Positions 1 to 8,571 of a DNA stretch of 24,471 bases are shown one piece after another. Numbering within the stretch: position 1 is the first letter of the stretch; every line of letters starts with the position of its first letter. The stretch is from Akkermansiaceae bacterium UBA5020. GTDB taxonomy: Bacteria > Verrucomicrobiota > Verrucomicrobiia > Verrucomicrobiales > DEV007. Below the pieces are notes generated by a model that ran no database searches, was not told where the DNA came from, and saw only the letters and a program-made list of their open reading frames with translations. A program made the position numbers and the translations under genes. The stretch lies in assembly GCA_002396885.1 (NCBI GenBank), contig DGXY01000038.1:1-24471 (forward strand), written 5' to 3'.

Positions 1-974
1 GGAAAGGTCGGGGCGAGCTCATCCAGGGCGACTTTGATCTCTTCGGTGAGCTTTCGAGTGTCAAATCCCGGAGCCTTCGTGATCGACATGATGACCCCGT
101 AGGTGGGTGACTTCTCGGGAGCCTGACTCACTGTGGCGTCGCCACGCATCGGCTCCACTCCCCAGACAACATTCGCCACGTCGGAGATGGCGATGGGCCG
201 GTCGTTGATCTCCTTGATGATGGTTTTGGCGATGTCATCCAGTTCCACCGTCATCGCGAGATTGCGCACCATGATCTCGGTGGGACCGGTGTTCAGGAAT
301 CCCCCGGTGGTGGTACTCGCGGCCTCGGTAACCGCTTCTTCGAGCTCTTCGAAGGAGACGTCATTGGCCTGCATCATGTAGGGATCGGGCTGGATTTCGA
401 TCTGCTTCACCCCGCCACCCATGTTGAGGATCTCGGCGATCCCGGAGACACTCTGGAGACGACGCTTGATCGTCCAGTCGGCGAGGGAACGGATCTCCCT
501 CGGTGGGAGATATCCCGCCTCGCCTTCCTTGATGGTAGAGCGCACGCCCACGAGGAGGATTTCACCCATGAGCGAGGCCACCGGCGTCATGAAGGGCTGC
601 ACGTCCTCCGGCAACTGTTCGCGCACTCCCTGAAGACGCTCCTGCACGAGCATGCGGGCCTTGTAAATGTCGGTGTCCCAACCGAACTCGGCATAGACGA
701 GCGAAAGCGCCACATCGGAGTTGGAACGCAACCGGGTAAGACCCGCCACTCCCATGAGGGCACTCTCAAGCGGTTGCGTGACACGGGCCTCGACCTCCTC
801 CGGTGCGAGACCGGGAGCCTCCGTCAGAATGATGACAGTGGGTTTGGTAAGATCAGGCAGCACTTCCACGGGCAGTTGCGTGGCGGTGCGCAGGCCCATG
901 ATCATGAGCAGGAGCGAGACTCCGACGACGAGGGCGCGGCTGGCGAGCGCCCAGTGAATCATTTTGTTGAGCAT
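1..974 (-). CDS. Heavy-metal efflux RND permease (CusA/CzcA family), N-terminal part
   Basis: This is the inner-membrane proton-driven pump of a tripartite metal efflux system, cut by the left window edge after 324 codons. The start ATG at 974 is supported by AAGGAGG (985-991) ten bases upstream, inside the last codons of the adaptor gene, whose stop lies only 2 bp away; this suggests translational coupling. The N-terminus gives the first transmembrane helix (about residues 14-30). It is followed by the RND signature LPVEVLPDLTKP and the porter-domain segment with APGLAPEEVEARVTQPLE, closely resembling HME-RND pumps. The proton-relay motif of transmembrane helix 4 (near residue 400) is outside the window, so metal specificity cannot be read. 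It is the third efflux gene of the operon after the TolC-like and adaptor genes. Family assignment is firm; substrate is unknown. Confidence 0.93.
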   Translation of the reverse strand, partial: MLNKMIHWALASRALVVGVSLLLMIMGLRTATQLPVEVLPDLTKPTVIILTEAPGLAPEEVEARVTQPLESALMGVAGLTRLRSNSDVALSLVYAEFGWDTDIYKARMLVQERLQGVREQLPEDVQPFMTPVASLMGEILLVGVRSTIKEGEAGYLPPREIRSLADWTIKRRLQSVSGIAEILNMGGGVKQIEIQPDPYMMQANDVSFEELEEAVTEAASTTTGGFLNTGPTEIMVRNLAMTVELDDIAKTIIKEINDRPIAISDVANVVWGVEPMRGDATVSQAPEKSPTYGVIMSITKAPGFDTRKLTEEIKVALDELAPTF

Positions 975-976
975 GA

Positions 977-2215
977 CTAATGGGCCTCCTTCGTGAGAGT
1001 TTCCGCCGGGGTGGATTCTTCCGCAGGGACGGCGGGGCGTCTCTTTGTGATGAGGGAAATCGCGAGCAGGATGAAAAGGGCAATGGACGCGTACTTCCAA
1101 ATCGTGCTCACTCCGCCCTCATCGTGACCATGCTCCGATCCCTCGCCGCCTTTCGCTGCCTCCATCTTGGCCATATTTTCTGGGGTCGGCTCGCTGCCGT
1201 CGGCGGCATGCTCGTGACCGTGGGCGGCGTCGAGAGCTTCTTTCAGCGATATACTGCTCGCTCCAGCAAAGGATAGTGAGTAGGCGCCTTGGGTGACGAC
1301 CTCGTCTGCTGGAAGCAGACCGCTCGTAATTTCGGCGAAACGATCATTCATCTCACCGACCTGCACCTGCGTTTTCACGAAGGCATTGGGCAGATCGAAG
1401 TCCTTTACATAAACAAATCGATTTGATGCCTCGCCTTGCAAGGCCGCCCGCGGGATGGAAATCACATTTTCCCTCCTGCCCATCACGATTGAGAACTCGG
1501 CCCGCATCTCGGCTCTAAGAAGACCTCCGGGATTCTTCAGACGGAAGATCGCGTCGATCGTGCCGCTCTCCTTGTCCGCACTGGTGCCGAAGCGCAGCAG
1601 TTCCCCCTCAAATTCTTCTTTTGGCAGGGCCGCCACCTTGATGTGCGCTTTCGTGGCGGGAGGCATCAAGCCGGCCTGATGTTCGGGGACGCGGGCGATG
1701 GCGTAAACTTCGTCGAGATTGGTGATCTCCAGGAGAGGCTTCTCCGGATCGACAGGGTCGCCCAAACGGACATCGACATGAGTGACGAGACCGCCGAGCG
1801 GTGCCTTGAGGGAAATCACGGGAGGCGGATCACCTGGCTGACGACTCTCGATTTTCGCGACTTCGTCACCCGCTTTCACCGTGTCGCCCGAGGAAACACG
1901 CAGGTCCAAGACACGTCCCGAGATCCGGCTGCTCACGGCGGCGACGTTTGCGGGAATGACTTCGATCCGCCCCAGAGAAAAGATTGTCGCCTCGAAGGCG
2001 GTCTCCTCGACCTCAACCGTTTCGATTCGCAAATTGTTCACGCCGGCCTCATCGAGAACGATGATGTTGCCCGGGTCGGCGGCCATCAACGGAGAAATCG
2101 GCAAGCCGCCGACATTCAATAAGAGCACATTCGCGAGAAGCGTCAGGCACCGGAAGGGGCGCTCGGTGAACCGGCTCCTTGGGACCCGGGTTGGTAATGA
2201 TAGGTTGGCGTTCAT
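977..2215 (-). CDS. RND efflux periplasmic adaptor (CusB/CzcB-type membrane fusion protein)
   Basis: This 412-residue protein should bridge the inner-membrane pump and the outer-membrane channel. Residues 20-47 form a hydrophobic export signal ending near LMAADP. Two lipoyl half-motifs lie at about residues 96-125 (ISGRVLDLRVSSGDTVKAGD) and 134-165 (ISLKAPLGGLVTHVDVRLGD). They are separated by only about ten residues, so the usual alpha-helical hairpin is essentially absent. Beta-barrel and membrane-proximal domains follow to about residue 310. The C-terminus is odd: two His clusters (HGHEH near 332-336, EHGHDE near 361-366) precede a predicted transmembrane helix at about 373-389 and a short basic then acidic tail. 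The His clusters may bind metal (inference). The ATG overlaps the stop of the upstream TolC-like gene as ATGA (2212-2215), which supports an operon. Confidence 0.92.
   Translation of the reverse strand: MNANLSLPTRVPRSRFTERPFRCLTLLANVLLLNVGGLPISPLMAADPGNIIVLDEAGVNNLRIETVEVEETAFEATIFSLGRIEVIPANVAAVSSRISGRVLDLRVSSGDTVKAGDEVAKIESRQPGDPPPVISLKAPLGGLVTHVDVRLGDPVDPEKPLLEITNLDEVYAIARVPEHQAGLMPPATKAHIKVAALPKEEFEGELLRFGTSADKESGTIDAIFRLKNPGGLLRAEMRAEFSIVMGRRENVISIPRAALQGEASNRFVYVKDFDLPNAFVKTQVQVGEMNDRFAEITSGLLPADEVVTQGAYSLSFAGASSISLKEALDAAHGHEHAADGSEPTPENMAKMEAAKGGEGSEHGHDEGGVSTIWKYASIALFILLAISLITKRRPAVPAEESTPAETLTKEAH
985..991 (-). promoter_or_regulatory. Strong ribosome binding site for the RND pump gene
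   Basis: AAGGAGG on the minus strand, ten bases before the ATG at 974 and inside the end of the preceding adaptor gene. It is one of the few clear Shine-Dalgarno sequences in the window and fixes the pump start. Confidence 0.7.
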
Positions 2216-3504
2216 TTGGAGATTGGATGGGAAAGGCTGATGCCGGGATAGGCACCGGTCACGTAGCGGACCCGGGCCTCGGCGAGATGGTAATCGGAAA
2301 GGAAGGTGGTGGCGGTTGACTGAAGTTTGAGCACCTGCTCTTGGGCGTTCTGCACCTGAAGGAGGGTGGCTTCACCGCGCTCGTAGGCCTTGCGGAACTC
2401 GGAGAGATTTTCTTCGGCGAGCGCGAGCAGTTCGCCCCCGGCCTCGCGGGCGAGTTCCCACGAGTCGAGACGGCGTCGATAGGCCACCTCGCATTCCGCT
2501 CGGATATGGAATTGGGCCGAGTCGACTCCCTTTGTGGCGGCCTCCGCATCGATCTTCGCCTGGGCAATGCCGTTCTGGTTGCGGTTCCGGAACGGAAGCG
2601 GGATCGAAACCCCGATCCCGGCGAAGGTATTCCGCTCCAGACCCGTCGGGTCGTCCATCGCCTTTTCACCCTCGACAAACACCTTGAGGGCGATGTCTTC
2701 CCAGCGTTTCGCCTCCTCAAGGGCGATGGCGGCTCGGGCTTCATCAGTTTTTGCAAGGGCGAGGATGTAATCGGGTCGATGCGGAAGAATAGCGTTCAGA
2801 TCGGCTTCTCCTGCGGGTCGGGATCCCGGCAGGTCGAGTGAGCCGTCGAGAGGTAGGTCGGAGGTGATCTCAAGGCCGATCAGTTGGTTCAAGAGAAGGC
2901 GTTGCTGCTGTTCCTGAGTGAGAAGCAGGTCCACTTCCTGAGCGAGTGTGCGGCCGTTCAGATTGGCCTGGATCACGTCCAGTTTTGAAACCTCTCCAAG
3001 TTTGGCCTTATCCTCCAGGAATGTGAGGATTTCCTTGTTGAGCGCCCCGCTCTCCCGACCGATGCGAATCTTTTCGCGAGTGGCAAGCAGCTCGACGACG
3101 CTCCGATCCACTTCCCCTGCGAGCTCCCGCCGACGCTCCGCGATCTCGGCTTCCGCGAGAATGACCTGATACTTCCGCAGACCCGTCTCACGTTTGAGTT
3201 TCGCGGTCAGGGGGAATCGTTGCGAGAAGGCAACCTCGTAATTGCCCTCGCCTTCATCGAGTCCGACGCCGTCGTCGTTCACGCTGAGCTCAAGTTCGGG
3301 ATTCTCAAGGCGCCCCGACCATCGCACGCGCGTTTTGGCCCGTTCGATCTCGAGGGTGGCGATCTTCAGATCCCGGTTGTTCGAAAAGGCGAGCGAGATA
3401 GCCTTGTTGCGGGACTGCGCGACCGGGTCATCGGCGTACAATACAAAGGTAACCATCGAGACGATGGCTGTAACTGAGATGTTTGAAAGAATGTTACGTT
3501 TCAT
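2212..3504 (-). CDS. TolC-family outer membrane efflux channel (CusC/CzcC type)
   Basis: A 430-residue outer-membrane factor of the metal efflux system. It has an N-terminal export signal (about residues 1-24, ending LYADDP) without a lipobox. It then shows the duplicated helical pattern of TolC proteins: AISLAFSNNRDLKIATLEIE in the first half and, in the second half, repeated long amphipathic helices such as AYERGEATLLQVQNAQEQVL. The motif GIGVSIPLPFRNRNQNG (second repeat) is typical of CzcC/CusC proteins. Length matches the family. It begins the core efflux trio; its stop overlaps the adaptor start by ATGA. No good Shine-Dalgarno sequence precedes the ATG at 3504, as for many genes here. 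Confidence 0.92.
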   Translation of the reverse strand: MKRNILSNISVTAIVSMVTFVLYADDPVAQSRNKAISLAFSNNRDLKIATLEIERAKTRVRWSGRLENPELELSVNDDGVGLDEGEGNYEVAFSQRFPLTAKLKRETGLRKYQVILAEAEIAERRRELAGEVDRSVVELLATREKIRIGRESGALNKEILTFLEDKAKLGEVSKLDVIQANLNGRTLAQEVDLLLTQEQQQRLLLNQLIGLEITSDLPLDGSLDLPGSRPAGEADLNAILPHRPDYILALAKTDEARAAIALEEAKRWEDIALKVFVEGEKAMDDPTGLERNTFAGIGVSIPLPFRNRNQNGIAQAKIDAEAATKGVDSAQFHIRAECEVAYRRRLDSWELAREAGGELLALAEENLSEFRKAYERGEATLLQVQNAQEQVLKLQSTATTFLSDYHLAEARVRYVTGAYPGISLSHPISK

Positions 3505-3691
3505 TGGTATGACTGAAGCAGGGAAAGGATGAGGGGGCGATTGATCGCTCGTGGCAGATCTCAGCCCCAGGTCTCCCGAGTCGCTCGAATCCCAGAATCA
3601 GGGAGAGCGGACCGCACGAGAGGCCGCGCACGCTGAAGGATTCCAGGGCATGCCTGAACTCCAGTCGGCGATCGGGCCGAAGCGAGGAAGA

Positions 3692-4144
3692 TCAAACGAG
3701 ATAACGACCCGTGAACGTCGGGTCGGTCAGCGAAACCGCACAAGCAGGCGGCTCCACTTTCGGCGAGGACTCAAAACTGGGGACCGGAAATATCCGGTGC
3801 TCCATTTTCTCAAAAAGGGACGGAAGAAACGCGATTTCCGCGATAACGGGAACCTTCACCGGGAGAGGTGCCGGTGCTTCGGAAAGGCGAATCTCGCAAG
3901 ACTCGGAGCAGGGAGTCTCCTCATGTTCTTCGCTTTCATGGTCGTTGGCGCAGAGCGGAGTGAGGTGGGAACCGTCCGCATTAATCCACTCGACGTCATG
4001 ATGGACGTCAAGACCCGACAATGAAAGCGCCTGACACAGGGTCGCCTTTCCACCTGCTGCCAAAAGGGCAAGAAGGAAGGGAAGAAGTAGAAGCTGTATG
4101 ACCCTGTTCAAAAGTTTAGAATGTAAACGTTCGCGGTCGGACAC
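3692..4144 (-). CDS. Small exported His/Cys-rich protein leading the first efflux operon
   Basis: This 150-residue product has no family I can name. It starts with GTG at 4144 (no in-frame ATG nearby, so the start is uncertain). An N-terminal hydrophobic stretch (about residues 12-31, RVIQLLLLPFLLALLAAGG) looks like a signal peptide or membrane anchor. The middle is rich in His, Glu and Cys (LCANDHESEEHEETPCSESC, about residues 64-83), a plausible metal-binding patch. The C-terminal half is proline-rich and ends in TFTGRYLV. It resembles the 129-residue protein at 9989-10378 in layout and in position, just ahead of a TolC-like gene. That shared placement makes a role in metal resistance likely, perhaps as a periplasmic metal chaperone or sensor (inference). 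Confidence 0.65.
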   Translation of the reverse strand: MSDRERLHSKLLNRVIQLLLLPFLLALLAAGGKATLCQALSLSGLDVHHDVEWINADGSHLTPLCANDHESEEHEETPCSESCEIRLSEAPAPLPVKVPVIAEIAFLPSLFEKMEHRIFPVPSFESSPKVEPPACAVSLTDPTFTGRYLV

Positions 4145-4205
4145 TTGTTGTCAAGGCGTTTCCGGCTAGTCAAGATGTGCGAAAGCTGGGGGTAGATGTG
4201 GGGGG

Positions 4206-4253
4206 TAAAAAAGAAGCAGCCCCCTGCCGGAAGAATAGAGTTCTCCCGACAGG
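4206..4253 (-). terminator. Probable rho-independent terminator after the second efflux operon
   Basis: Read on the minus strand just past the stop at 4272, positions 4253 to 4223 form an imperfect inverted repeat (CCTGTCGGGAGAA pairing with TTCTTCCGGCAGG, 5-base loop), followed after about seven bases by TTCTTTTTT (4207-4215). It separates the two efflux gene groups. The gap between stem and T-run is longer than ideal. Confidence 0.5.
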
Positions 4254-4271
4254 AAGCGATGGGGCGAATCT

Positions 4272-4709
4272 TCACTCGTCGCAGGTGCAGGCGTATTCGG
4301 GATTGCCGCAGGGACCGCCGCAGGTGTGGGTGAGGAGCTTGATGCGGAAGTTTTTGGTCTTCGCATCCGGAGTCGGCTTCGCCTGGACGACGACCTGGTA
4401 ACCCTCACCTTCGGGCAGCGGGGTGGTGGAGACGAGGAGGTCACCTTTCTTCTCAAAAGCAATCTTGGTCTTGCCGCCCGGTGCCTCGGCGGTGGCGGTG
4501 ATGACTTCGGTGCTCGCGGCCTGCGCTTTCATCGCCTCGTCGTAGACGGCGATGCTGATGGTGCGATCTTTCTCGACGAAGAACTCGGCGTTTTTTCCCG
4601 GCAGTTCGAGGATGAGACCTTTGCGGGGACCGGATTTGACTTTGGTATCGGCGAAGGCCGCGGTGGTGGCCAGAGCGGCGAGGATGAGGACGTTCAACAG
4701 TGTTTTCAT
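4272..4709 (-). CDS. Periplasmic protein with Cys-rich C-terminal tail, efflux-associated
   Basis: A 145-residue protein with a clear signal peptide (MKTLLNVLILAALATTAAFA, cleavage after about residue 20). A mainly beta-strand domain follows that I cannot name. It ends in a short Cys/His tail, HTCGGPCGNPEYACTCDE (about 128-145), with four cysteines and one histidine, a likely soft-metal ligand set. The ATG overlaps the stop of the large pump gene by ATGA (4706-4709), so it is co-translated with the pump. The ending ACTCDE resembles the ACTCGH ending of the adaptor at 7859-8557. This suggests the two handle the same metal or touch one another (inference). Confidence 0.75.
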   Translation of the reverse strand: MKTLLNVLILAALATTAAFADTKVKSGPRKGLILELPGKNAEFFVEKDRTISIAVYDEAMKAQAASTEVITATAEAPGGKTKIAFEKKGDLLVSTTPLPEGEGYQVVVQAKPTPDAKTKNFRIKLLTHTCGGPCGNPEYACTCDE

Positions 4710-7700
4710 AGTGTATTGGTTTTGGGTTGGGTTTTCCGTTCGATCCAGTCGTAGAGCACCGGCACGACGAGCAGGGTGAGGAAAGTGGAGGTGACGATGC
4801 CACCGATGACGACGGTGGCGATGGGTCGCTGGACTTCCGCGCCAGCACCCGTGGCGATCGCCATGGGGACGAAGCCAAGGCTGGCGACGAGGGCGGTCAT
4901 GAGCTTTGGGCGCAGGCGTGTCAGGGTGCCCTCGACGACGGCTTCGCGGACTTCACGACCTTCGCTGCGGAGCTGGTTGATAAAGCTGATGAGCATGATG
5001 CCATTCAGCACGGCGATGCCGCTCAATGCGATGAAGCCGACAGCCGCGCTGATGGTGAAGGGCATCCCCCGCAGGTAGAGGGCAAAGATCCCGCCTGTGA
5101 CCGCGAGCGGGACGCAGGTGAAAATGAGCGCGGCCTGCTTCAGCGAGCCGAAACTGAGGAAGATGAGGACGAAGATCAGGCCAAGCGCGAGCGGCACGAC
5201 GATGAGAAGTCGGGCCTTGGCCTCCTGCAAGTTTTTGAACTGGCCCCCAAACTCGAAGAAATACCCGTCGGGAAACTGGACCTTGTCCCGGATCGCCCGG
5301 GTGGCTTCTTCGACAAATCCTTCCGTATCCCGACCCCGCACGTTGATAAGGATACTGACGCGACGTTGGGTGTTCTCGCGGGCGATCTGCACCGGCTGGG
5401 GCACGAGGACGATCTTCGCCACCTGCCCGAGCGACAGCATCCCTCCGTCGTCCGTGCGGAGGGCGAGGCGTTTGAGTCCCTCAAGGTCGGCCCGATGCTC
5501 CTCGGCGAGCCGCACGACGATGGGGCTGCGGCGGTTTCCGTCGATGAGCATGCCGACCTCGGTCCCGGCGAGGGCGGTTTCGATGAGGGAGTTCAACTCA
5601 TCGGCGTGGACATTGAACCGGCGCATCGCCTCGCGGTCGGGCTGGATCTCGATCATCGGATTTTTGCCGATGCTGTCGAACTCGGTCTCGCCCCCTCCCG
5701 GAATCGCACCGATGACGGTGCGCACTTCCCCGGCGAGCCTTTCCAGTTCATCGTAGCTGTCCCCGAAGATCTTGCAGACGAGGTCGGCGCGGGCACCGGC
5801 CATGATCTCGTTGAACCGCATCTGGATGGGCTGGGTCACGAGAATGCTCTGACCGGGCACCTGATCGAGGAGCGACTTGCGCATGATCTCGCCGAGCCGT
5901 TCCTTGGTGATGGTCCTGCCGTCTTCCTTGCGCCACTCGTCGCGCGGATTGAGCATCAGGTAGGTGTCCGCGACGTTGGGATTCATCGGATCGCTCGCCA
6001 CCTCGGCGGTCCCGATGCGCGAGAAAATCTCCTTCACCTCGGGAAAATCGCGGCGGATGATCGCTTCACTCTGCTTTTGCAGTTCGAGGGATGAGGAGAG
6101 TCCGGCGCTGCTGCTGCGGATGAGTTGAAAGGCGAAGTCGCCCTCGTCGAGCTGGGGAATGAACTCCGACCCCAGACGGGAACCCACCCAGATCGACGAG
6201 CCGAACAATCCGAGCATGATGATCACGACGACGAAGCGGAAGCGAAGTCCGAAGCGGAGCAGTGGCGTGTAGAGTCGCTTTGTCAGGGTGACCAGCCAGT
6301 TGTCCTTCTCCTGAATCTTGCCGCCAAGCAAGTAGGAGCACAACACGGGCATCAGCGTGACGGCAAGGACGAGCGAACCACCGAGCGCGAGCATGACGAC
6401 GAGGGCCATGGGTTTGAACATCTTTCCTTCGATGCCCTGGAGCGCGAGGATGGGCACGTAAACGACGGTGATGATGAGAACTCCGAAAAACATCGGGTTG
6501 GCCACCTCCTTGGCGGACTTCAGCACCTCCTCGGTCCGTTCACTGACCGTGAGGCGGCGGCCCAAGGCGTGCTGACGCTCGCCGAGGTGGCGCACGATAT
6601 TCTCCACCATCACCACAGCCCCATCGATGATGAGACCGAAGTCAATCGCACCCAGGCTCATGAGATTCCCGCTGATGTGCCATCGCACCATCCCGGTCAT
6701 TGCGAAGAGCATGGAGAGCGGGATCACGAGTGCGACGATGAAGGCGGCTCGGAAGTTGCCGAGCAGGGCGAAGAGCACGATGACGACGAGCAACGCTCCC
6801 TCGGTCAGGTTCTTCTCGACGGTGGCGATGGTGCGACTGACGAGATTGCTGCGGTCATAGAGGGGACGGATGACGACGCCCTGCGGCAGCTTTGACTGGA
6901 CCTCGACCAGCTTGTCCCTCACGGACTCGGCCACGAGCCGGGAATTCTCCCCGGCCAGCATGATCGTCGCGCCGATGATCGCTTCCTTCCCGTCATCGGT
7001 GGAGGCCCCGGTGCGGAAGGCGCTGCCGATGGTGACGGTGGCCACCTCGCTGAGAAGGACCGGCTCCACCGCGCCGGCAAACTTCAGGGGGATAGAGAGG
7101 ATCTGCTCGATATTCTCGACCCGGCTCGTGGCGCGGACGATGAGCTGCTCGCCTCCGATCTCGATGTATCCGCCACCCGCGTTGCGTGTATTCTGCTCCA
7201 CGATCTCGGCGAGCATGTCCAGCGAGAGACCTCGTGCGGCGAGGCGGGGAGGATCGGGTTGAATGACGATCTGCTTCTGATAACCGCCACTGGTGTTCAC
7301 CTCCGCCACACCGGACGTGCCCCGGAGGAGGGGCTTTACCTGGTATTCCTGGATCTGCGCGAGAGCCATGAGCTGCTCCTCCCGGGTCGCGGGCTTGTGC
7401 GGAGCGTCTTCCAGGTAGTCCAGGCTGTAATAAAAGATCTCGCCGAGACCAGTGGCAACAGGCGCGAGTTTGGGCGCCACCTCTGGCGGCAATTCATCCA
7501 GAACCCCTTGCAGACGTTCTGTGACGAGCTGACGAGTGAGATACAGATCGATGCCGTCCTCGAAGGTCATCGTCACCTGTGAGAGGCCGAACTTGGACAG
7601 GGAACGCAACTCCACCATGCGCGGCAGGCCCGCCATCTCGCTCTCGATGGGAAAGGTCACGAGCTTCTCGATCTCCTCGGGCGCGAGGGCATCGACGGCC

Positions 7701-7852
7701 GTGTTGATCTGCACCTGAGGATTGGTGATGTCGGGGACGGCATCGATGGGAAGGTTTAGAGCCGACCACAATCCGAAGGCGATGAGCAACACCATGCCGA
7801 GGAGCACGGCACCGCGTTGCCGCATCGCGAAGGTGATGAGGGAAGTCAGCAT
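4706..7852 (-). CDS. czcA: CzcA-type heavy-metal efflux RND pump
   Basis: A complete 1048-residue HME-RND permease, the usual length. It has the N-terminal helix, LPIDAVPDITNPQVQI (about 34-49), two periplasmic porter loops and twelve predicted membrane helices. Helix 4 carries DFGLIIDGAVVMVEN with D404, D410 and E417, matching the proton-relay pattern of CzcA (DFG-x3-DGA-x3-VEN). This differs from the motif of copper/silver CusA pumps, so divalent metals (Zn, Co, Cd or Ni) are the likelier substrates. The second porter segment has PIQMRFNEIMAGARADLVCKIFG, typical of the CzcA branch (family knowledge). The gene lies 6 bp after the short adaptor and overlaps the Cys-tail protein gene by ATGA. 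No obvious ribosome binding site precedes the ATG at 7852. Confidence 0.95.
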   Translation of the reverse strand: MLTSLITFAMRQRGAVLLGMVLLIAFGLWSALNLPIDAVPDITNPQVQINTAVDALAPEEIEKLVTFPIESEMAGLPRMVELRSLSKFGLSQVTMTFEDGIDLYLTRQLVTERLQGVLDELPPEVAPKLAPVATGLGEIFYYSLDYLEDAPHKPATREEQLMALAQIQEYQVKPLLRGTSGVAEVNTSGGYQKQIVIQPDPPRLAARGLSLDMLAEIVEQNTRNAGGGYIEIGGEQLIVRATSRVENIEQILSIPLKFAGAVEPVLLSEVATVTIGSAFRTGASTDDGKEAIIGATIMLAGENSRLVAESVRDKLVEVQSKLPQGVVIRPLYDRSNLVSRTIATVEKNLTEGALLVVIVLFALLGNFRAAFIVALVIPLSMLFAMTGMVRWHISGNLMSLGAIDFGLIIDGAVVMVENIVRHLGERQHALGRRLTVSERTEEVLKSAKEVANPMFFGVLIITVVYVPILALQGIEGKMFKPMALVVMLALGGSLVLAVTLMPVLCSYLLGGKIQEKDNWLVTLTKRLYTPLLRFGLRFRFVVVIIMLGLFGSSIWVGSRLGSEFIPQLDEGDFAFQLIRSSSAGLSSSLELQKQSEAIIRRDFPEVKEIFSRIGTAEVASDPMNPNVADTYLMLNPRDEWRKEDGRTITKERLGEIMRKSLLDQVPGQSILVTQPIQMRFNEIMAGARADLVCKIFGDSYDELERLAGEVRTVIGAIPGGGETEFDSIGKNPMIEIQPDREAMRRFNVHADELNSLIETALAGTEVGMLIDGNRRSPIVVRLAEEHRADLEGLKRLALRTDDGGMLSLGQVAKIVLVPQPVQIARENTQRRVSILINVRGRDTEGFVEEATRAIRDKVQFPDGYFFEFGGQFKNLQEAKARLLIVVPLALGLIFVLIFLSFGSLKQAALIFTCVPLAVTGGIFALYLRGMPFTISAAVGFIALSGIAVLNGIMLISFINQLRSEGREVREAVVEGTLTRLRPKLMTALVASLGFVPMAIATGAGAEVQRPIATVVIGGIVTSTFLTLLVVPVLYDWIERKTQPKTNTL

Positions 7853-7858
7853 GGAGTC

Positions 7859-8557
7859 TCAGTGACCGCAGGTGCAAGCCTTGCCGCCCCGCAAGATCTG
7901 AAGTTCCGCCAGCCAGAGCGACATCACCGGCGTTGTGACCACGACGTCCCCCGTGTAGAGACCGTCGATGATTTCGACGTGATTCTCGTTGACGGCCCCG
8001 ACCTGGACCGGAGTGCGAAGGAAGTATTCATCGTTCTCCGCATAGACGAAAGTGCCCTCCGCGGTCGTCAGCAGTGCCGATTTTGGAATCGATGTCACGG
8101 CATCCCCGGCGGGGAATCGGAAGGTGGCGGCCAACGCGGCACCAGGCTGGAGTGTCTCGTCTGCAGTGACGATGACTTCGTAGTCACCCAGAGCAACGAA
8201 GGGAGACTTTTCCATCCTCAGGACGCGTCCCTTGGTAGAGCCCAACTCCACGATCATGCCGGTCTGGACTTGGGAGGCCTGCTCTTCGGTCAACCAACCG
8301 CTCGCCTCGTTTCCGATCTGGGTGGCTTGCAGGGTGGCGGAATACGAGTGTGCGATTACTTCCTCCTGCACTTCCGCCGTTTTCAACTGGATGGATTGGG
8401 CCATGAGTGGCGTGAGCGTGACGCCCTTGCCTTCTTTGAACTGGGCACCGTTCTCCGGTGCGGATTCGGTCTCGGGCGAGGGACTTGCAGCGCTGTCGCT
8501 GCAAGAGTTGAGCGCCGCGGCTATGGGCATCAGGAGAATGAGTAGGACGTGTTTCAT
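7859..8557 (-). CDS. Short RND periplasmic adaptor with C-terminal ACTCGH
   Basis: Only 232 residues, against about 350-520 for typical adaptors. The N-terminus is an export signal with a possible lipobox (ALNSC, Cys19), so it may be a lipoprotein. The adaptor start segment (GVTLTPLMAQSIQLKTAEV) leads through a short barrel-like piece (TGMIVELGSTKGRVLRME) to barrel and membrane-proximal parts (SIPKSALLTTAEGTFVYAEN and HVEIIDGLYTGDVVVTT). The two lipoyl halves and the helical hairpin that normally reach the TolC partner are missing. The end, GGKACTCGH, adds a Cys/His metal-ligand motif. The frame is intact, and its position between the TolC-like and pump genes shows it is the adaptor of this operon, not a pseudogene. 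Confidence 0.85.
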   Translation of the reverse strand: MKHVLLILLMPIAAALNSCSDSAASPSPETESAPENGAQFKEGKGVTLTPLMAQSIQLKTAEVQEEVIAHSYSATLQATQIGNEASGWLTEEQASQVQTGMIVELGSTKGRVLRMEKSPFVALGDYEVIVTADETLQPGAALAATFRFPAGDAVTSIPKSALLTTAEGTFVYAENDEYFLRTPVQVGAVNENHVEIIDGLYTGDVVVTTPVMSLWLAELQILRGGKACTCGH

Positions 8558-8571
8558 GATGAGAAGGGTTG

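Noticed and set aside
4727..6094. 455-codon plus-strand open frame rich in Asp, Glu and His
   Set aside because: It lies fully antisense to the CzcA-type pump and has the composition of a mirror frame; the pump has clear family motifs.
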